Of a DNA stretch of 64,000 nt, positions 19,161 through 32,532 are shown one piece after another (position 1 is the first letter of the stretch; the number at the start of each line of letters is the position of its first letter). Under the pieces are notes generated by a model that had not been told where the DNA came from, searched no databases, and was given only the letters and a program-made list of their open reading frames with translations. The DNA is taken from NCBI RefSeq assembly GCF_001729765.1, contig NZ_CP017181.1, positions 4,216,001 through 4,280,000 on the forward strand. The letters run 5' to 3'. Made by a program: the position numbers and the translations under genes. Source of the stretch: Enterobacter kobei (lineage in GTDB: Bacteria > Pseudomonadota > Gammaproteobacteria > Enterobacterales > Enterobacteriaceae).

Positions 19161-19188
19161 GCCCGGTGGCGCTTACGCTTACCGGGCC
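19161..19188. repeat. REP element between yhaH and yhaJ
   Basis: GCCCGGTGGCGCTTACGCTTACCGGGC is an uninterrupted REP between convergent genes. It shows what the two IS-split REPs at 1443 and 48511 looked like before insertion. Confidence 0.8.
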
Positions 19189-19195
19189 TGCACGC

Positions 19196-20098
19196 TTATT
19201 TGTTGTGGTGCGCAAAGAGTTTGGGTATTTCGCGCAGGCACCACGATTTGGCTTCGCCCATGCTGTCGCGACGCCAGGCCATAATAATGTCCACTTCGCT
19301 GGTGTACTCCGGGCTCACAACGCGCAGACGCCCTTCCGCAATATCTTTTTCCACAAACGGATACGGCATGGTTGCCACGCCAAGCCCGGCCAGCAGCGCC
19401 TGTCGTTTGTCTTCCAGTGAAGTGACCGTCAGACGAGGCTGTTTATCCAGCAGCTGCACCGTCAGCACCGGACGTTCACGCGCGGTATCAGCGACCGCCA
19501 CGCCGCGATACTTCACGCGCGTCACTTCAGAGAGCGGCTCTGGCTCCTGGTGAATCGGGTGATTGGGTGCGGCAACGTAAACGTTCATCACGCTGTAGAG
19601 CTTGCGCGAGTTGATTTCCGACGACGAGCGGAAGTGCATATCCGGCGCAATAACGATATCCGCCCTGCCCGTCTCCAGGCGCTCCCACGCGCCTGCCAGC
19701 ACTTCGGTAATGATCGACAGCTGCGTGTTCGCTTTATCAGCCAGACGGTCAACCAGCGGGAACAGCGCTTCAGTAGGCACCAGCGCTTCGGTCACTAACG
19801 TCAGATGGGTTTCCCAACCGCGCGCCAGCGCTTCGGCATCGGTCGTTAACTTATCCGCCGCTTCCAGCAACACGCGACCGCGCTCCAGCAGCATTCGGCC
19901 CACGTTGGTGAATTTTGTTCGATGACCGGAGCGGTCAAACAGCACCACGTCCAGCTCCTCTTCCAGCTTCTGCATGGTGTAACTCAGCGCCGACGGAACG
20001 CGCCCCAGTTCATCAGCGGCTGCCGCAAAACTGCCGCGCCGGTCAATCGCGTCCATGACGCGAAGCGCCTCAAGCGTCAATGCTCTCTCTTTAGCCAT
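19196..20098 (-). CDS. yhaJ: LysR-type regulator YhaJ
   Basis: Transcriptional regulator of 300 residues with an N-terminal helix-turn-helix (about 6-65, with GSFAAAADELGRVPSALSYTMQKLEEEL) and a LysR effector domain. In E. coli YhaJ activates yqjF in response to quinone-like aromatics and affects virulence genes in pathogenic strains. It is divergent from yhaK and convergent with yhaH. Identity rests on synteny plus the family fold. Confidence 0.9.
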   Translation of the reverse strand: MAKERALTLEALRVMDAIDRRGSFAAAADELGRVPSALSYTMQKLEEELDVVLFDRSGHRTKFTNVGRMLLERGRVLLEAADKLTTDAEALARGWETHLTLVTEALVPTEALFPLVDRLADKANTQLSIITEVLAGAWERLETGRADIVIAPDMHFRSSSEINSRKLYSVMNVYVAAPNHPIHQEPEPLSEVTRVKYRGVAVADTARERPVLTVQLLDKQPRLTVTSLEDKRQALLAGLGVATMPYPFVEKDIAEGRLRVVSPEYTSEVDIIMAWRRDSMGEAKSWCLREIPKLFAHHNK

Positions 20099-20202
20099 CT
20101 CGTTCTCATTCAGGAAATTTGAACATACCGGGCAGAATATCTGGCTAACAATGCAGCGTCCATACCTTTACCATTGTTTTAGTGTAAAGAGAGGTCAAGT
20201 TT

Positions 20203-20904
20203 ATGATTACGACAAGAACAGCTAAACAGTGCGGACAAGCCGATTTCGGCTGGCTGCAGGCCCGCTACACCTTTTCTTTTGGACACTACTTTGACCCTAA
20301 ACTCCTCGGTTACGCTTCATTACGCGTGTTGAATCAGGAAGTGCTCGCCCCTGGCGCGTCCTTCCAGCCGCGTACGTACCCGAAAGTCGATATCCTGAAC
20401 CTGATCCTGGAAGGCGAGGCAGAATACCGCGATAGCGAGGGCAATCATGTCCAGGCAAAGGCTGGCGAAGCGTTGTTAATTTCGACGCAGCCGGGCATCA
20501 GTTACAGCGAGCATAACCTCAGCAAAGATAAAACGCTGACCCGTATGCAGTTGTGGCTGGACGCCTGCCCTGAGCGGGAAAACCCGCTGGTACAAAAGGT
20601 AGATTTAACGGGCGATAAGCAGCAGCTGATTGCGTCGCCTGATGGCAGCAAAGGCAGCCTGCAGCTGCGTCAGCAGGTATGGCTGCATCATATCGAACTG
20701 AAGAAAGGTGAGCAGGCGAGCTTCCAGCTTCATGGACCGCGTGCGTATTTACAGTCCATCCACGGTACGGTGCATGCCGTAACGCATACGGAAGAGAAAG
20801 AGGCACTCACCTGTGGTGACGGGGCGTTTATTCGTGATGAAGCGAATATTACCCTGGAGGCCGATACGGCATTGCGGGCGCTACTGATTGATTTACCGGT
20901 GTAA
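20203..20904 (+). CDS. yhaK: pirin-like bicupin YhaK
   Basis: Cytosolic bicupin of 233 residues of the pirin family; the E. coli protein has redox-sensitive cysteines. N-terminal cupin motifs include the FSFGHYFDP and TYPKVDILNLILEGEAEYRDSEGN segments. Divergent from yhaJ, across a 104-base intergenic region where a YhaJ site would be expected. Enzyme activity is unknown. Confidence 0.92.
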   Translation: MITTRTAKQCGQADFGWLQARYTFSFGHYFDPKLLGYASLRVLNQEVLAPGASFQPRTYPKVDILNLILEGEAEYRDSEGNHVQAKAGEALLISTQPGISYSEHNLSKDKTLTRMQLWLDACPERENPLVQKVDLTGDKQQLIASPDGSKGSLQLRQQVWLHHIELKKGEQASFQLHGPRAYLQSIHGTVHAVTHTEEKEALTCGDGAFIRDEANITLEADTALRALLIDLPV

Positions 20905-20912
20905 TTAACCTT

Positions 20913-20938
20913 ACCCCTCTCCCAAACGGGAGAGGGGT
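20913..20938. repeat. short CCCTCTCCC palindrome, copy C
   Basis: ACCCCTCTCCC-AAAC-GGGAGAGGGGT is a perfect hairpin followed by ATTCTTT. It lacks the GGGGTGAGGG tail of the other copies. It lies between convergent yhaK and cyuA and could act as a terminator for yhaK. Confidence 0.7.
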
Positions 20939-20943
20939 ATTCT

Positions 20944-22245
20944 TTACACCTTACTCGCCATAATCTCGATAATCTGCCGATCCGTTGCCTGCATCGAGCG
21001 GCACGCCAGTGCGCACAGGTTGGAAATAGACTGTTCCACATCGTGCGCCACAATCCCCTCATTGCCCGTTACGGCAGAATCGTCCAGCGCCATCATGACT
21101 GCTTTCCAGGCACTGTTGACGCTGGTGGAGACTTTCATCGCGCAGCTATTGGAGGCGCCATCACAGATCATCCCACTGACATCCCCGATCATACTGCCGA
21201 TTGCCATCGCAACCGTCTTGTAGCTTCCGTCCATCAGCCACGCCATACCTGCCGCTGCGCCCATTGCCGCCGTCGTTGCTGCACACAATGCGGACAAGCG
21301 CGGAAGCTGGTAGTGGATATAAATGGCCGACAGATGTGAAAGCATCAGCGCCCGCGCCAGCCGCTCGTCGTCAGCCTGAACGTGTTCAGCCACAACAACA
21401 ACCGGCATAGTCGCGGTGATCCCCTGGTTTCCTGACCCGGAATTACTCATCGCTGGCAGTGTCGCACCGCCCATGCGGGCATCCGAGGCCGCGCTAGTGC
21501 GGATAACAATATCTGAACCCAGATCCTGTGCCATCCATCCGCGGGTGCGCTGTTTATCGAGCGTCGCACCAATGTGCAACCCCCATTGCCCGCTGAGCCC
21601 TTCGCGTGAGAGCGCATCGTTCAAACGCCCGGCATCAAGGATAAACCGGATCGCATCGAACGGGACCTGCTCGACAAACTCCAGGATCTGCGAAAGCGTC
21701 GTGGTTGACAGCACCGCCAGGGGGTCACTCCCTGCCTCTGCCTGTTGATCGTCCAGCCTGAAGCGCGTTTCGCCCTGACACACCACTTCCACCACACGGG
21801 TATGCCCGCCCGCGATAGTCACCATCGCCGAGGCATCACCGGCGTATACACAGGCTCGTGAATAGAGAATCTCTTCGCACGGTTCCTGAAGTTTCACCTG
21901 CACCTGACCGGCATTCAGCAGCGCTTTAGCCCGTACCAGCGCATCCGCGCTGGCATCTTTCAGTACCTCCAGCCCCGCCTGCGCATTACCACCGATGGCG
22001 CCCAGCGCCGCCGCAATCGGCAACCCGACCATGCCGGTACCCGGCACCGTTACGCCCAGCCCGTTCTTCATCAGGTTCGGCGATACCCACGCCTCAATCT
22101 GTGTTACGTCGCCTGACAGGTGCTCTGCGGCAATTGCACAAGCCAGCGCCAGAGAAACGGGTTCGGTGCACCCCAGTGCAGGTTTAACTTCTTCCTGCAC
22201 CACGCGAATAAATTGATTCCATAAAGGATGAGTTTGCTCAGACAT
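20944..22245 (-). CDS. cyuA: L-cysteine desulfidase CyuA (YhaM)
   Basis: Iron-sulphur enzyme that breaks L-cysteine into pyruvate, ammonia and sulphide, the main anaerobic cysteine catabolic route in E. coli. The protein has 433 residues (E. coli about 436). Candidate cluster cysteines are C26 (ALGCTEP), C321, C361 and C368 ([10 protein letters not shown]). ATG 22245 is chosen over an open frame extending to 22296, because it gives [13 protein letters not shown]. It is the distal gene of cyuP-cyuA, 20 bases from cyuP, and may have lost its normal promoter reading through the IS5-type insertion in cyuP. Confidence 0.93.
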   Translation of the reverse strand: MSEQTHPLWNQFIRVVQEEVKPALGCTEPVSLALACAIAAEHLSGDVTQIEAWVSPNLMKNGLGVTVPGTGMVGLPIAAALGAIGGNAQAGLEVLKDASADALVRAKALLNAGQVQVKLQEPCEEILYSRACVYAGDASAMVTIAGGHTRVVEVVCQGETRFRLDDQQAEAGSDPLAVLSTTTLSQILEFVEQVPFDAIRFILDAGRLNDALSREGLSGQWGLHIGATLDKQRTRGWMAQDLGSDIVIRTSAASDARMGGATLPAMSNSGSGNQGITATMPVVVVAEHVQADDERLARALMLSHLSAIYIHYQLPRLSALCAATTAAMGAAAGMAWLMDGSYKTVAMAIGSMIGDVSGMICDGASNSCAMKVSTSVNSAWKAVMMALDDSAVTGNEGIVAHDVEQSISNLCALACRSMQATDRQIIEIMASKV

Positions 22246-23279
22246 CGTTACGACCTTAATTACCCTCAGGAGAATGCGAGGAAAGGAGAAACACAAAGCA
22301 GCAGCCCGGTGATAACAATAATCACCAGCGACACGCCTTTATATTTATGCAGTGCTGGCACTTTATAGACCAGCCATGCAGGGATCAGGCAGCCCACCAT
22401 GCCGAAGATAGGGCTACAAATGGAGGTGAAGCTCAATACCGGCGCGTTTAAGACAATCGCGCTCCAGGCCAGCAGAATGGCGAATAACATGATGCCGCGC
22501 TGGACGGTGCTTTCATTGATTTTCTCTGTTGGCATTTTGCGGCGCAGGACGTTCATCACGATCCCCTGCGTGGCCTCACGAAAGCCCAGATAGACGCCGA
22601 AGAATGCCGTCATCACGGCAAAGATATTGAGAATTACGCTGACGATTTTGACCCAGCCCGCACCGTCGCCGCTGATAAATTGCGCCGCGATCGCCAGGGC
22701 AGAGATATTCTGCTCGTAGGCTTTGACCGCTTCGTCGTGTCCCATTGCCAGGGTGAAAGAGACAGCGTAAAAGAAGACCGTCACAAACAGTACGCCAAAA
22801 GCGATATTCATTGCCCGCAATGCTTTGTGTCGCGCCACTTCAACGGACTTTTCCCGTGAGCGGTACGAGATAACCATCGGGCTTAAAGTCTGAATAAACA
22901 GAATGGAGGTTAAGGTAAAGGGCAACGTAATAATGGCGTTTTTAATCAGCAGACCCACCGGTGGCAGCATGCCCACATTGGCTAAATGCCAGAGGCCAAT
23001 CATCGACAGCCCCAGCGCGGCAACCACGAATAGTTTGGTCAGCACCATCAGGCTGGAGACCTTAAACAGCAGCTTTTCACCGCGTGAAGAAATGGCGACC
23101 AGAATGCAGATCAGGAATAAACCGTAGAACGGATTGTCAGACAGCAACCCGTCGGTCACACCGAAAGTATGCAAATACGATGCGCTGTCGTTGGTGATGG
23201 CAGTGGAATAAACAAACATCCAGATCACCAGCATCACGAAATAGAGCGCACCTAATAGGATGCCCCAGTTTTTACCTAA

Positions 23280-24475
<1,196 letters not shown>

Positions 24476-24797
24476 CTAAGTAACCGCTAATTACGCTTGG
24501 GTAGTCTTTGCATTCCGGAGACTCCGCCAGCGTATTAATAAACAAACGCTGGAACAGATACATGGCCGGATAACCAATAATCGACGAGAGCAAAAAGACC
24601 CACAATCCCATTAATCCAACCTGCACAGGGAGAAAAACAATCCCCGCGCCAATGGCCATCCCGATACTCATGATGACCCACCCCGTGTCGGTGCTGTCGA
24701 ATTTAATCGCTTCTCGCCACTCGCTTTCACTCATTCCCGCCCGCCTTGCCGCAGGGGAATCATTCACAATCACACTGCTGTTTGTTGCCGTATCCAT

Positions 24798-25025
24798 TGG
24801 GTACTCGCTTATTTTGTAGGGTAACCAGTTGTTTTTATTAGATTCCGATCGCCAGCGATTGCGAGTCAGAGAATGCAGGTGTGTGTTATTGATGTGGGAA
24901 GATCATATCCGGAGCGAGGGAGAAAAAAGTCACAAGTTTTATGGGGATTTTCAAAGGCTGGAGGAAAAATTTCTTTTTTTAATTCTTTAAATGCATAACT
25001 TTTCTAAAAGTGACGACGATCAAGA
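24798..25025. promoter_or_regulatory. upstream region of the cyuP-cyuA unit
   Basis: AT-rich non-coding region between cyuP and the gene ending at 25058. It should contain the cyu promoter on the minus strand. I could not pick a certain operator for the cysteine-responsive regulator CyuR. Confidence 0.35.
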
Positions 25026-25051
25026 AATAAAAACCCGCGCCGTGCGCGGGT
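25026..25051 (-). terminator. terminator of the Spy/CpxP-like gene
   Basis: Read on the minus strand: ACCCGCGC-ACG-GCGCGGGT followed by TTTTATTTC. Confidence 0.85.
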
Positions 25052-25057
25052 AGGAAA

Positions 25058-25468
25058 TCACTCAGCCAGCGCGTTAGCCATATCGGTTTTGACCTGCTTA
25101 CGCTGCTCCGGCGTCAGCACCTGGCTGACGTCAAAGTAATATTTCACTCGGTAGTAGCGCGCCTGCTGCTCAATCTTACTGAAGGCAGAGAGCTGGCTTT
25201 TCACCGTGCTTTCGTCCCATTTACCCGCCTGGAACATGTCGATCAGCGCGCCGTCCTTCACGCCCGTCATTGGGATCTTGCTGACGTTTTGCTCCAGTTG
25301 CTGATGCAACTCTTTAATCTTATTAATCTGCTCATTGCTGAGCTTCAGGTGCTGTACCAGCGGATCCTGCGATGGAGACGGGGCTGCCTCAACGTTCGCG
25401 GCCTGCGCGGTAAAACTGCACACCGCCAACGACGCTGCAATCAAAGCAATACGGGTCATTTTCATCAT
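25058..25468 (-). CDS. Spy/CpxP-like small periplasmic protein
   Basis: Protein of 136 residues with a signal peptide (MKMTRIALIAASLAVCSFTAQAA, cleavage after AQA) and an alpha-helical body. An LTPEQRKQ motif near the C-terminus (about 119-126) recalls the LTXXQ repeat of the Spy/CpxP family. There is no Cys in the predicted mature part. I do not recognise a named gene. ATG 25468 follows AAGGACAGTAAG; ATG 25465 is also possible. It sits alone between cyuP and tdcE, where E. coli has tdcF and tdcG. An envelope chaperone-like role is an inference from family resemblance. Confidence 0.75.
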   Translation of the reverse strand: MMKMTRIALIAASLAVCSFTAQAANVEAAPSPSQDPLVQHLKLSNEQINKIKELHQQLEQNVSKIPMTGVKDGALIDMFQAGKWDESTVKSQLSAFSKIEQQARYYRVKYYFDVSQVLTPEQRKQVKTDMANALAE

Positions 25469-25575
25469 CTTACTGTCCTTACATTTTGTTATTGGGAAAA
25501 GCAGGAACATTGTTTTTCAAGAGCGGATGAATATGTGTGAGTAATTATATAAACAATTTTGTATGTTTAGCGGGC

Positions 25576-25604
25576 AAAAAAGTGCCCCCTGCGTTGAGGG
25601 GGCA
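25576..25604 (-). terminator. terminator of the tdc operon
   Basis: On the minus strand TGCCCCCT-CAACGC-AGGGGGCA is followed by CTTTTTT, 14 bases after the tdcE stop. It marks tdcE as the last gene of the operon here. Confidence 0.85.
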
Positions 25605-25617
25605 TGTGAACACACTT

Positions 25618-27912
25618 TTAGATAGATTGAGTAAACGTCCTCGATATCACATCCTGCTGCTGCTCGCGCGTCAGGGCATTAAAGCGCACGGCATAGCCTG
25701 ACACACGAATGGTCAGATTCGGGTAATTTTCCGGATGCGCAATGGCGTCCAGCAGCATTTCCCGGTTCATTACGTTGACGTTCAGGTGCTGCCCGCCTTC
25801 AATGGCCGCTTCATGGTGGAAGTACCCGTCCAGCAGCCCCACCAGGTTGGTTTTGCGCACCAGCTCATCTTTGCCCAGCGCCTGCGGCACGATAGAGAAG
25901 GTGTAGGAGATCCCGTCCTTCGCATAGGTGAACGGCAGCTTGGCCACCGACGTCAGCGAGGCCACCGCCCCTTTTCTGTCACGGCCGTGCATCGGGTTCG
26001 CGCCAGGGGCAAACGGCGTGCCGCCGCGGCGACCGTCCGGCGTATTCCCGGTCTTCTGACCGTAAACCACGTTGGAGGTAATGGTCAGAATAGACTGGGT
26101 CGGCACCGCATTGCGATAGGTCGGCAGCGCCTGAATTTTCTTCATAAAGCGCTCAACCAGGTCGCAGGCGATGCTGTCCACGCGGTCGTCGTTGTTGCCG
26201 TACTGCGGATAGTCACCTTCGATGACGAAATCAACCGCCAGACCGGTGTGGTCGCGCACCGGTTTCACCGTGGCGTATTTAATCGCGGAAAGAGAGTCCG
26301 CCGCGACCGACAGCCCGGCGATGCCGCAGGCCATGGTGCGATAGACGTCACGGTCATGCAGCGCCATCAGTGAGGCTTCGTAGCTGTACTTATCGTGCAT
26401 GTAGTGAATGAGATTCAGCGCGCTGATGTACTGCACCGCCAGCCAGTCCATAAAGTGATCGAGGCTGGCCATCACGGTGTCGTAATCCAGCACCTCATCC
26501 AGCAATGGCGCGGTTTTCGGGCCGACCTGAATCTTCAGCTTCTCATCCACTCCGCCGTTGATGGCGTACAGCAGCGTTTTCGCGAGGTTGGCGCGGGCGC
26601 CAAAGAACTGCATCTGCTTGCCGATCACCATCGGGCTGACGCAGCAGGCAATGGCGTAGTCGTCGCTGTTGAAGTCGACTCGCATCAGATCGTCGTTCTC
26701 GTACTGCAGTGAGGAGGTGACAATCGACACCTGCGCGGCATATTTCTTAAACGCAATCGGCAGCTGTTCAGACCAGAGGATCGTCAGATTGGGCTCCGGC
26801 GCAGGCCCCATGGTGTGCAGGGTGTGCAAATAGCGGAAGCTGTTTTTGGTGACCAGCGTGCGGCCGTCCAGCCCCATTCCGCCAATCACTTCCGTCGCCC
26901 AGATCGGATCGCCCGAGAAGAGCGTGTCAAACTCCGGCGTGCGCAGGAAGCGGACCATGCGGATCTTCATGATGAAGTGGTCGATCAGCTCCTGCGCCTG
27001 CACCTCATTTAGCCGTCCGTCCTGCATGTCGCGCTCAATGTAGATATCAAGGAACGACGCCGTGCGCCCCAGCGACATCGCCCCGCCGTTCTGGGATTTC
27101 ACCGCCGCCAGGTAGGCAAAGTAGACCCACTGCACCGCTTCCTGCGCGTTCATCGCCGGACGTGCGATATCAAAGCCGTAGTTCGCCGCCATCTGCTGGA
27201 TCTGGAGCAAAGCACGCTTGTGCTCCGCCAGCTCTTCACGCAGGCGGATCGTCGCTTCGAGATCGTCACCGCGTTCCAGCTTCGGCTGGAGATCCGCAAA
27301 CTGCAGCTCACGCTCGCGCACCAGATAGGTGATGCCGTACAGCGCCACGCGTCGGTAGTCACCGATGATGCGCCCGCGTCCGTAACCGTCCGGCAGACCG
27401 GTCAGCACGCCGGATTTACGGCAGCGCATCATCTCCGGCGAGTAGACGTCAAACACACCCTGGTTATGGGTTTTACGCAGGTCGGTAAACAGGTATTCAA
27501 ACTGCGGATCCATCTCGCGGCCATAGGCTTCAAACGAGCTGCGGATCATGTTGATCCCGCCATACGGATGCAGGGCACGCTTGAGCGGTTTATCGGTTTG
27601 CAGCCCGACGATCGTCTCCAGATCCTGATCGATATAACCCGGCCCGTGAGCGGTAATGGTGGTGGCAATGTTAGTATCAAAATCTACCGGGGCGTGGGTG
27701 GCATTCTCCTGACGAATGCCGACCATCACCTTCTGCCACAGCGCCGTCGTTGCTGGCGTCGCCTGCGCGAGGAAAGCTTCGTCGCCTTCATAAGGGGTGT
27801 AGTTATGCTGAATAAAATCGCGCACGTTGACGGCGTTTTTCCATTCTTCACCGCGAAAGCCAGCCCATGCGTCGCTGTAGGGCGCGACGCCTGTATCGAT
27901 TGTTACGTTCAT
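25618..27912 (-). CDS. tdcE: 2-ketobutyrate/pyruvate formate-lyase TdcE
   Basis: Glycyl-radical enzyme that cleaves 2-ketobutyrate to propionyl-CoA and formate (and pyruvate to acetyl-CoA) in anaerobic threonine breakdown. It has 764 residues, as in E. coli. The catalytic cysteine pair is C423-C424 (AIACCVSPM), and the radical glycine is G739 in RVSGYAVRF. Last gene of tdcABCDE, 15 bases from tdcD. Activation needs a PFL-activating enzyme encoded elsewhere. Confidence 0.97.
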   Translation of the reverse strand: MNVTIDTGVAPYSDAWAGFRGEEWKNAVNVRDFIQHNYTPYEGDEAFLAQATPATTALWQKVMVGIRQENATHAPVDFDTNIATTITAHGPGYIDQDLETIVGLQTDKPLKRALHPYGGINMIRSSFEAYGREMDPQFEYLFTDLRKTHNQGVFDVYSPEMMRCRKSGVLTGLPDGYGRGRIIGDYRRVALYGITYLVRERELQFADLQPKLERGDDLEATIRLREELAEHKRALLQIQQMAANYGFDIARPAMNAQEAVQWVYFAYLAAVKSQNGGAMSLGRTASFLDIYIERDMQDGRLNEVQAQELIDHFIMKIRMVRFLRTPEFDTLFSGDPIWATEVIGGMGLDGRTLVTKNSFRYLHTLHTMGPAPEPNLTILWSEQLPIAFKKYAAQVSIVTSSLQYENDDLMRVDFNSDDYAIACCVSPMVIGKQMQFFGARANLAKTLLYAINGGVDEKLKIQVGPKTAPLLDEVLDYDTVMASLDHFMDWLAVQYISALNLIHYMHDKYSYEASLMALHDRDVYRTMACGIAGLSVAADSLSAIKYATVKPVRDHTGLAVDFVIEGDYPQYGNNDDRVDSIACDLVERFMKKIQALPTYRNAVPTQSILTITSNVVYGQKTGNTPDGRRGGTPFAPGANPMHGRDRKGAVASLTSVAKLPFTYAKDGISYTFSIVPQALGKDELVRKTNLVGLLDGYFHHEAAIEGGQHLNVNVMNREMLLDAIAHPENYPNLTIRVSGYAVRFNALTREQQQDVISRTFTQSI

Positions 27913-27927
27913 GTGTTTCTCGCTATA

Positions 27928-29136
27928 TCAGGCGTAAGCCGCAGCCGGAGTGACCTTCCCAAGACGGAGGGCGTCCAGCGCGATCATTTTTTCTTCATTG
28001 GTAGGGACAACCGCGCAGACTACGCGGGAGGAATGGGTGCTGATGACGCGCTCGCCCGCGCTGCCCGGCAGGGCATTTTTAGCCTCGTCGAGGAGGATGC
28101 CGAAGACCTTCAGATGCTCCGCCACCAGCGCGCGGATCAGTTTCGAGTTTTCGCCAATACCACCGGTAAAGATCACGCCATCCAGACGATGCAGCGATGC
28201 CGCGTGACCGGCGATATGCCGCGCAATCCGGTGGACAAAGGTGTGGATCGCCAGCTGCGCCCGTTGATTGCCTTCGTGCCAGGCTTTCTCCAGCGCGCGT
28301 AAATCGGAGGAGATGCCGGATATCCCCAGCAACCCTGACTCTTTGTTAACCACGCGCTCCAGATCATCAAATGACTGGCCGGTTTGCTGGGCAATCCACG
28401 CCATCGCGCCAAAATCCACGTCGCCGCAGCGCGTGCCCATCACCAGCCCTTCCAGCGGCGTCATGCCCATGGAGGTATCGACGCTCTCACCGTTGCGCAC
28501 CGCGCAGATGGAGGCCCCGTTACCAAGATGAGCAATCACCAGCCCGCTGTCGTCGGGGGACAGCCCGAGAAGCGTATGCGCCTGTCCGGCCACGTAACGA
28601 TGGGAAGTGCCGTGAAAACCGTAACGCCGTACGCCCAGCGCTTCAAAATAGCGGTACGGCAAGCCGTACAGATACGCCTGAGGCGGCAGCGTCTGATGGA
28701 AGCTGGTATCGAATACCGCCACCTGCTGCACGCCCGGGAACAACCGCTCTGCGGCTTCCACGCCGCTTAAGTTGGCGTAGTTATGCAGCGGTGCCAGCGG
28801 GGAAACCTGACGGATCTGCTCAATCACCTCTTTCGTAATCAGGGTCGACTCGCTGAAGAGGTCGCCGCCGTGCGCAATACGGTGGCCAATTAAGGCCACG
28901 CTGCTCATCAGGTTGCGCTTCTCCAGCTCCAGGGCGATGGCTGCCAGCGCCCCTTCGTAGTCCTGGTGAGCCAGTTTGACTGGCTCACCCCCGTTCACGG
29001 AAATAAAGGCCTTTTCGGTGTTGATACCGTCCGCAATGCCCGTCATCAGGGCCTCACAGCTGCTGGCGTCGAGCACCGAAAACTTAACAGAGGACGAACC
29101 GCAGTTAATAACCAGTACTACCGGAAACTCAATCAT
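27928..29136 (-). CDS. tdcD: propionate kinase TdcD
   Basis: Acetate-kinase family enzyme that converts propionyl phosphate plus ADP to propionate and ATP, the energy-yielding end of the pathway. The visible motifs are [13 protein letters not shown] near the N-terminus, [15 protein letters not shown] and GRFGFHG-type [10 protein letters not shown]. Two adjacent ATG codons occur (29139 and 29136); the second gives 402 residues, the family length, with better spacing to GGAG. Confidence 0.95.
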   Translation of the reverse strand: MIEFPVVLVINCGSSSVKFSVLDASSCEALMTGIADGINTEKAFISVNGGEPVKLAHQDYEGALAAIALELEKRNLMSSVALIGHRIAHGGDLFSESTLITKEVIEQIRQVSPLAPLHNYANLSGVEAAERLFPGVQQVAVFDTSFHQTLPPQAYLYGLPYRYFEALGVRRYGFHGTSHRYVAGQAHTLLGLSPDDSGLVIAHLGNGASICAVRNGESVDTSMGMTPLEGLVMGTRCGDVDFGAMAWIAQQTGQSFDDLERVVNKESGLLGISGISSDLRALEKAWHEGNQRAQLAIHTFVHRIARHIAGHAASLHRLDGVIFTGGIGENSKLIRALVAEHLKVFGILLDEAKNALPGSAGERVISTHSSRVVCAVVPTNEEKMIALDALRLGKVTPAAAYA

Positions 29137-29166
29137 CATATGACTCCGCTCTTCCTGAGCTATGGG

Positions 29167-30501
<1,335 letters not shown>

Positions 30502-30507
30502 TCACCT

Positions 30508-31497
30508 TTATGCGTCAACGAAGCCGGTAATTTGGGAAACACGGGAGAGATCGATATTGCCGCCGGAAATAATGCAGACGGTTTTTCGGCCCTGAATATA
30601 GTGGTCAAGTTTGCCGCTTAATAATGCCGCGCAGGCCAGCGCGCCAGCACCTTCCGTCACCACTTTATTTCGCTGAATAAGCGCAATCATGCTGTTGCGA
30701 ATATCGTCTTCGCTCACCAGCACAATGTCATCAACCAGTTCGCGGACGATTTCGAAGGTTAATTTACCCGGACGAGATACGTCGCAACCGTCAGCTAATG
30801 TACCGGTGACGCGATGGTTGATGATTTCTCCGGCCTGGTATGATGCCGCCATCCCATGAACATTTTCAGACTGTACGCCAATAATATTAATGGTCGGGTT
30901 AATGGATTTAATGGCCGTTGCAATCCCGGCAATTAATCCGCCACCGCCGATGGGAACAATCACGTTATCCACATCATACAAATCTTCGAGAATTTCCAGG
31001 CCAATGGTGCCCTGTCCGGCGATCACTTTCGGATCGTCATACGGCGGGATAAAAATGCGCCCTTCCATCTCGACGATTTCACTCACTTTCGCGATGGTGT
31101 CATTGAAGTTCTCGCCGTGAAGCACCACTTCAGCCGAGTAGTCACGCGTCGCGGCTACTTTAGACTTTGGCGCGCCCATCGGCATCACCACTTTGCCGTC
31201 AATGCCGAGCATTGCACACGAGAGCGACACACCCTGCGCGTGGTTTCCCGCCGAGCAGGCGACGACGCCCTTACGCTTTTCAGCATCGGTCAGCGAGCTT
31301 AATTTATTAAACGCACCGCGAATTTTAAACGAGCCGGTACGCTGCATATTTTCAAACTTCAGGAATATTTCACCCTTACAGCGTTCGCTGAGATAATTCG
31401 AACGCGGCATGCCGGTTTTATAGATTTTACCCGCCAGGCGTTTTCTGGCGTCCTGAATATCTTCAATCGTTACCGGAAGGTCGTAGGTAATGTGCAT
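30508..31497 (-). CDS. tdcB: catabolic threonine dehydratase TdcB
   Basis: PLP enzyme that deaminates threonine to 2-ketobutyrate (and serine to pyruvate); the E. coli enzyme is activated by AMP. It has 329 residues from ATG 31497 ([13 protein letters not shown]); an upstream in-frame start at 31521 is less likely. The PLP lysine is K58 in [10 protein letters not shown], and the glycine loop is [11 protein letters not shown]. No C-terminal ACT regulatory domain, as expected for the catabolic form. Confidence 0.96.
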   Translation of the reverse strand: MHITYDLPVTIEDIQDARKRLAGKIYKTGMPRSNYLSERCKGEIFLKFENMQRTGSFKIRGAFNKLSSLTDAEKRKGVVACSAGNHAQGVSLSCAMLGIDGKVVMPMGAPKSKVAATRDYSAEVVLHGENFNDTIAKVSEIVEMEGRIFIPPYDDPKVIAGQGTIGLEILEDLYDVDNVIVPIGGGGLIAGIATAIKSINPTINIIGVQSENVHGMAASYQAGEIINHRVTGTLADGCDVSRPGKLTFEIVRELVDDIVLVSEDDIRNSMIALIQRNKVVTEGAGALACAALLSGKLDHYIQGRKTVCIISGGNIDLSRVSQITGFVDA

Positions 31498-31611
31498 AAT
31501 ATCCTCGTTATAATAATTCATTCTTTTCAGGCAAAGTCAGGGTATCAGAGCATAAAATTATCTCTGGGTGTTTTTTATAAAATGTTTATTGCTTCTAAGG
31601 AGATCAATATT

Positions 31612-32532
31612 TCATCGTCGTCTTTCACCGGTGAGTGAGGCATATTTTTTTGCCAGTTCAACCAATACTGACGCGGATTTTTTAATTCTGTAATTTTTCG
31701 ACCACACGGCGGCATAACGCGCCACGGGTAATTCATCCTCTACCGGCAGAACAATAAATTGATCCGAGCCGAACGGAGCAATCATGTCGCGTGGAATCAC
31801 CGTCAGATAATCGGCATTCAGGACAAGGTTATAAATGGTGACCACGGAATCGGTCTGGACGATGTTTTCAATACTGATGTGGTTGTCTTGCAGAGTGGTC
31901 AGAAGTTCTTTGTAGTAGCCCATATCGGTTTGCGGCATCACCCACTGCTCATGCGTGAGCGATGCCAGTGTCGTCGGGCCGGTGCACGTTCGTGATTTAC
32001 TGGCGACCAGCACAAATTCTGACTCAAACAAGGGCTCGACGTGCAGATCCTGCAGCAGCATCTCATCACTCAGCGTGCCGATGGCGAAATCCAGCCGACC
32101 ATCGCGAATGGCTGGCAGGAAAGAGGAGAGCTGGGCTTCATACATAGATACGCGCGCTTTCGGGAACACTTCCTTGAATTTTTTGATCATTTCGGACAGG
32201 AAGGTGAAACCAATCAGTGATGGGTAGCCAAAGGAAACGTCCATCACGGTGCTGAAACTCAGGCTGTTGATCTCGCTCACCATGTTTTTCATTTCGCGGG
32301 TGATCGACTCTGAGTAGGAGAGCAGCACCTGGCCTGCGGCAGTCAGTTTTACGCCCGTGTTTTTACGCACCATGACTTCCACGCCGAAGTAGGATTCGAT
32401 ATCGCTGATGATTTTGCTGACGGCGGGTTGCGTCAGGCCCAGTTGTCTTGCAGCAGAACCTATGGAGCCACTTTTAATGACTTCCTGAAATACCACGAGG
32501 TGCTGTGTTTTCGGTAGAATAATAGTGTTCAT
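31612..32532 (-). CDS. tdcA: LysR-type activator TdcA
   Basis: Activator of the tdc operon and its first gene. It has 306 residues with an N-terminal helix-turn-helix (about 8-66, GSIGSAARQLGLTQPAVSKIISDIE) and a LysR effector domain. E. coli TdcA is 312 residues. A 114-base gap separates it from tdcB. A strong CRP-like site lies 63 bases upstream of the start, in line with cAMP-dependent anaerobic control. Confidence 0.94.
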   Translation of the reverse strand: MNTIILPKTQHLVVFQEVIKSGSIGSAARQLGLTQPAVSKIISDIESYFGVEVMVRKNTGVKLTAAGQVLLSYSESITREMKNMVSEINSLSFSTVMDVSFGYPSLIGFTFLSEMIKKFKEVFPKARVSMYEAQLSSFLPAIRDGRLDFAIGTLSDEMLLQDLHVEPLFESEFVLVASKSRTCTGPTTLASLTHEQWVMPQTDMGYYKELLTTLQDNHISIENIVQTDSVVTIYNLVLNADYLTVIPRDMIAPFGSDQFIVLPVEDELPVARYAAVWSKNYRIKKSASVLVELAKKYASLTGERRR

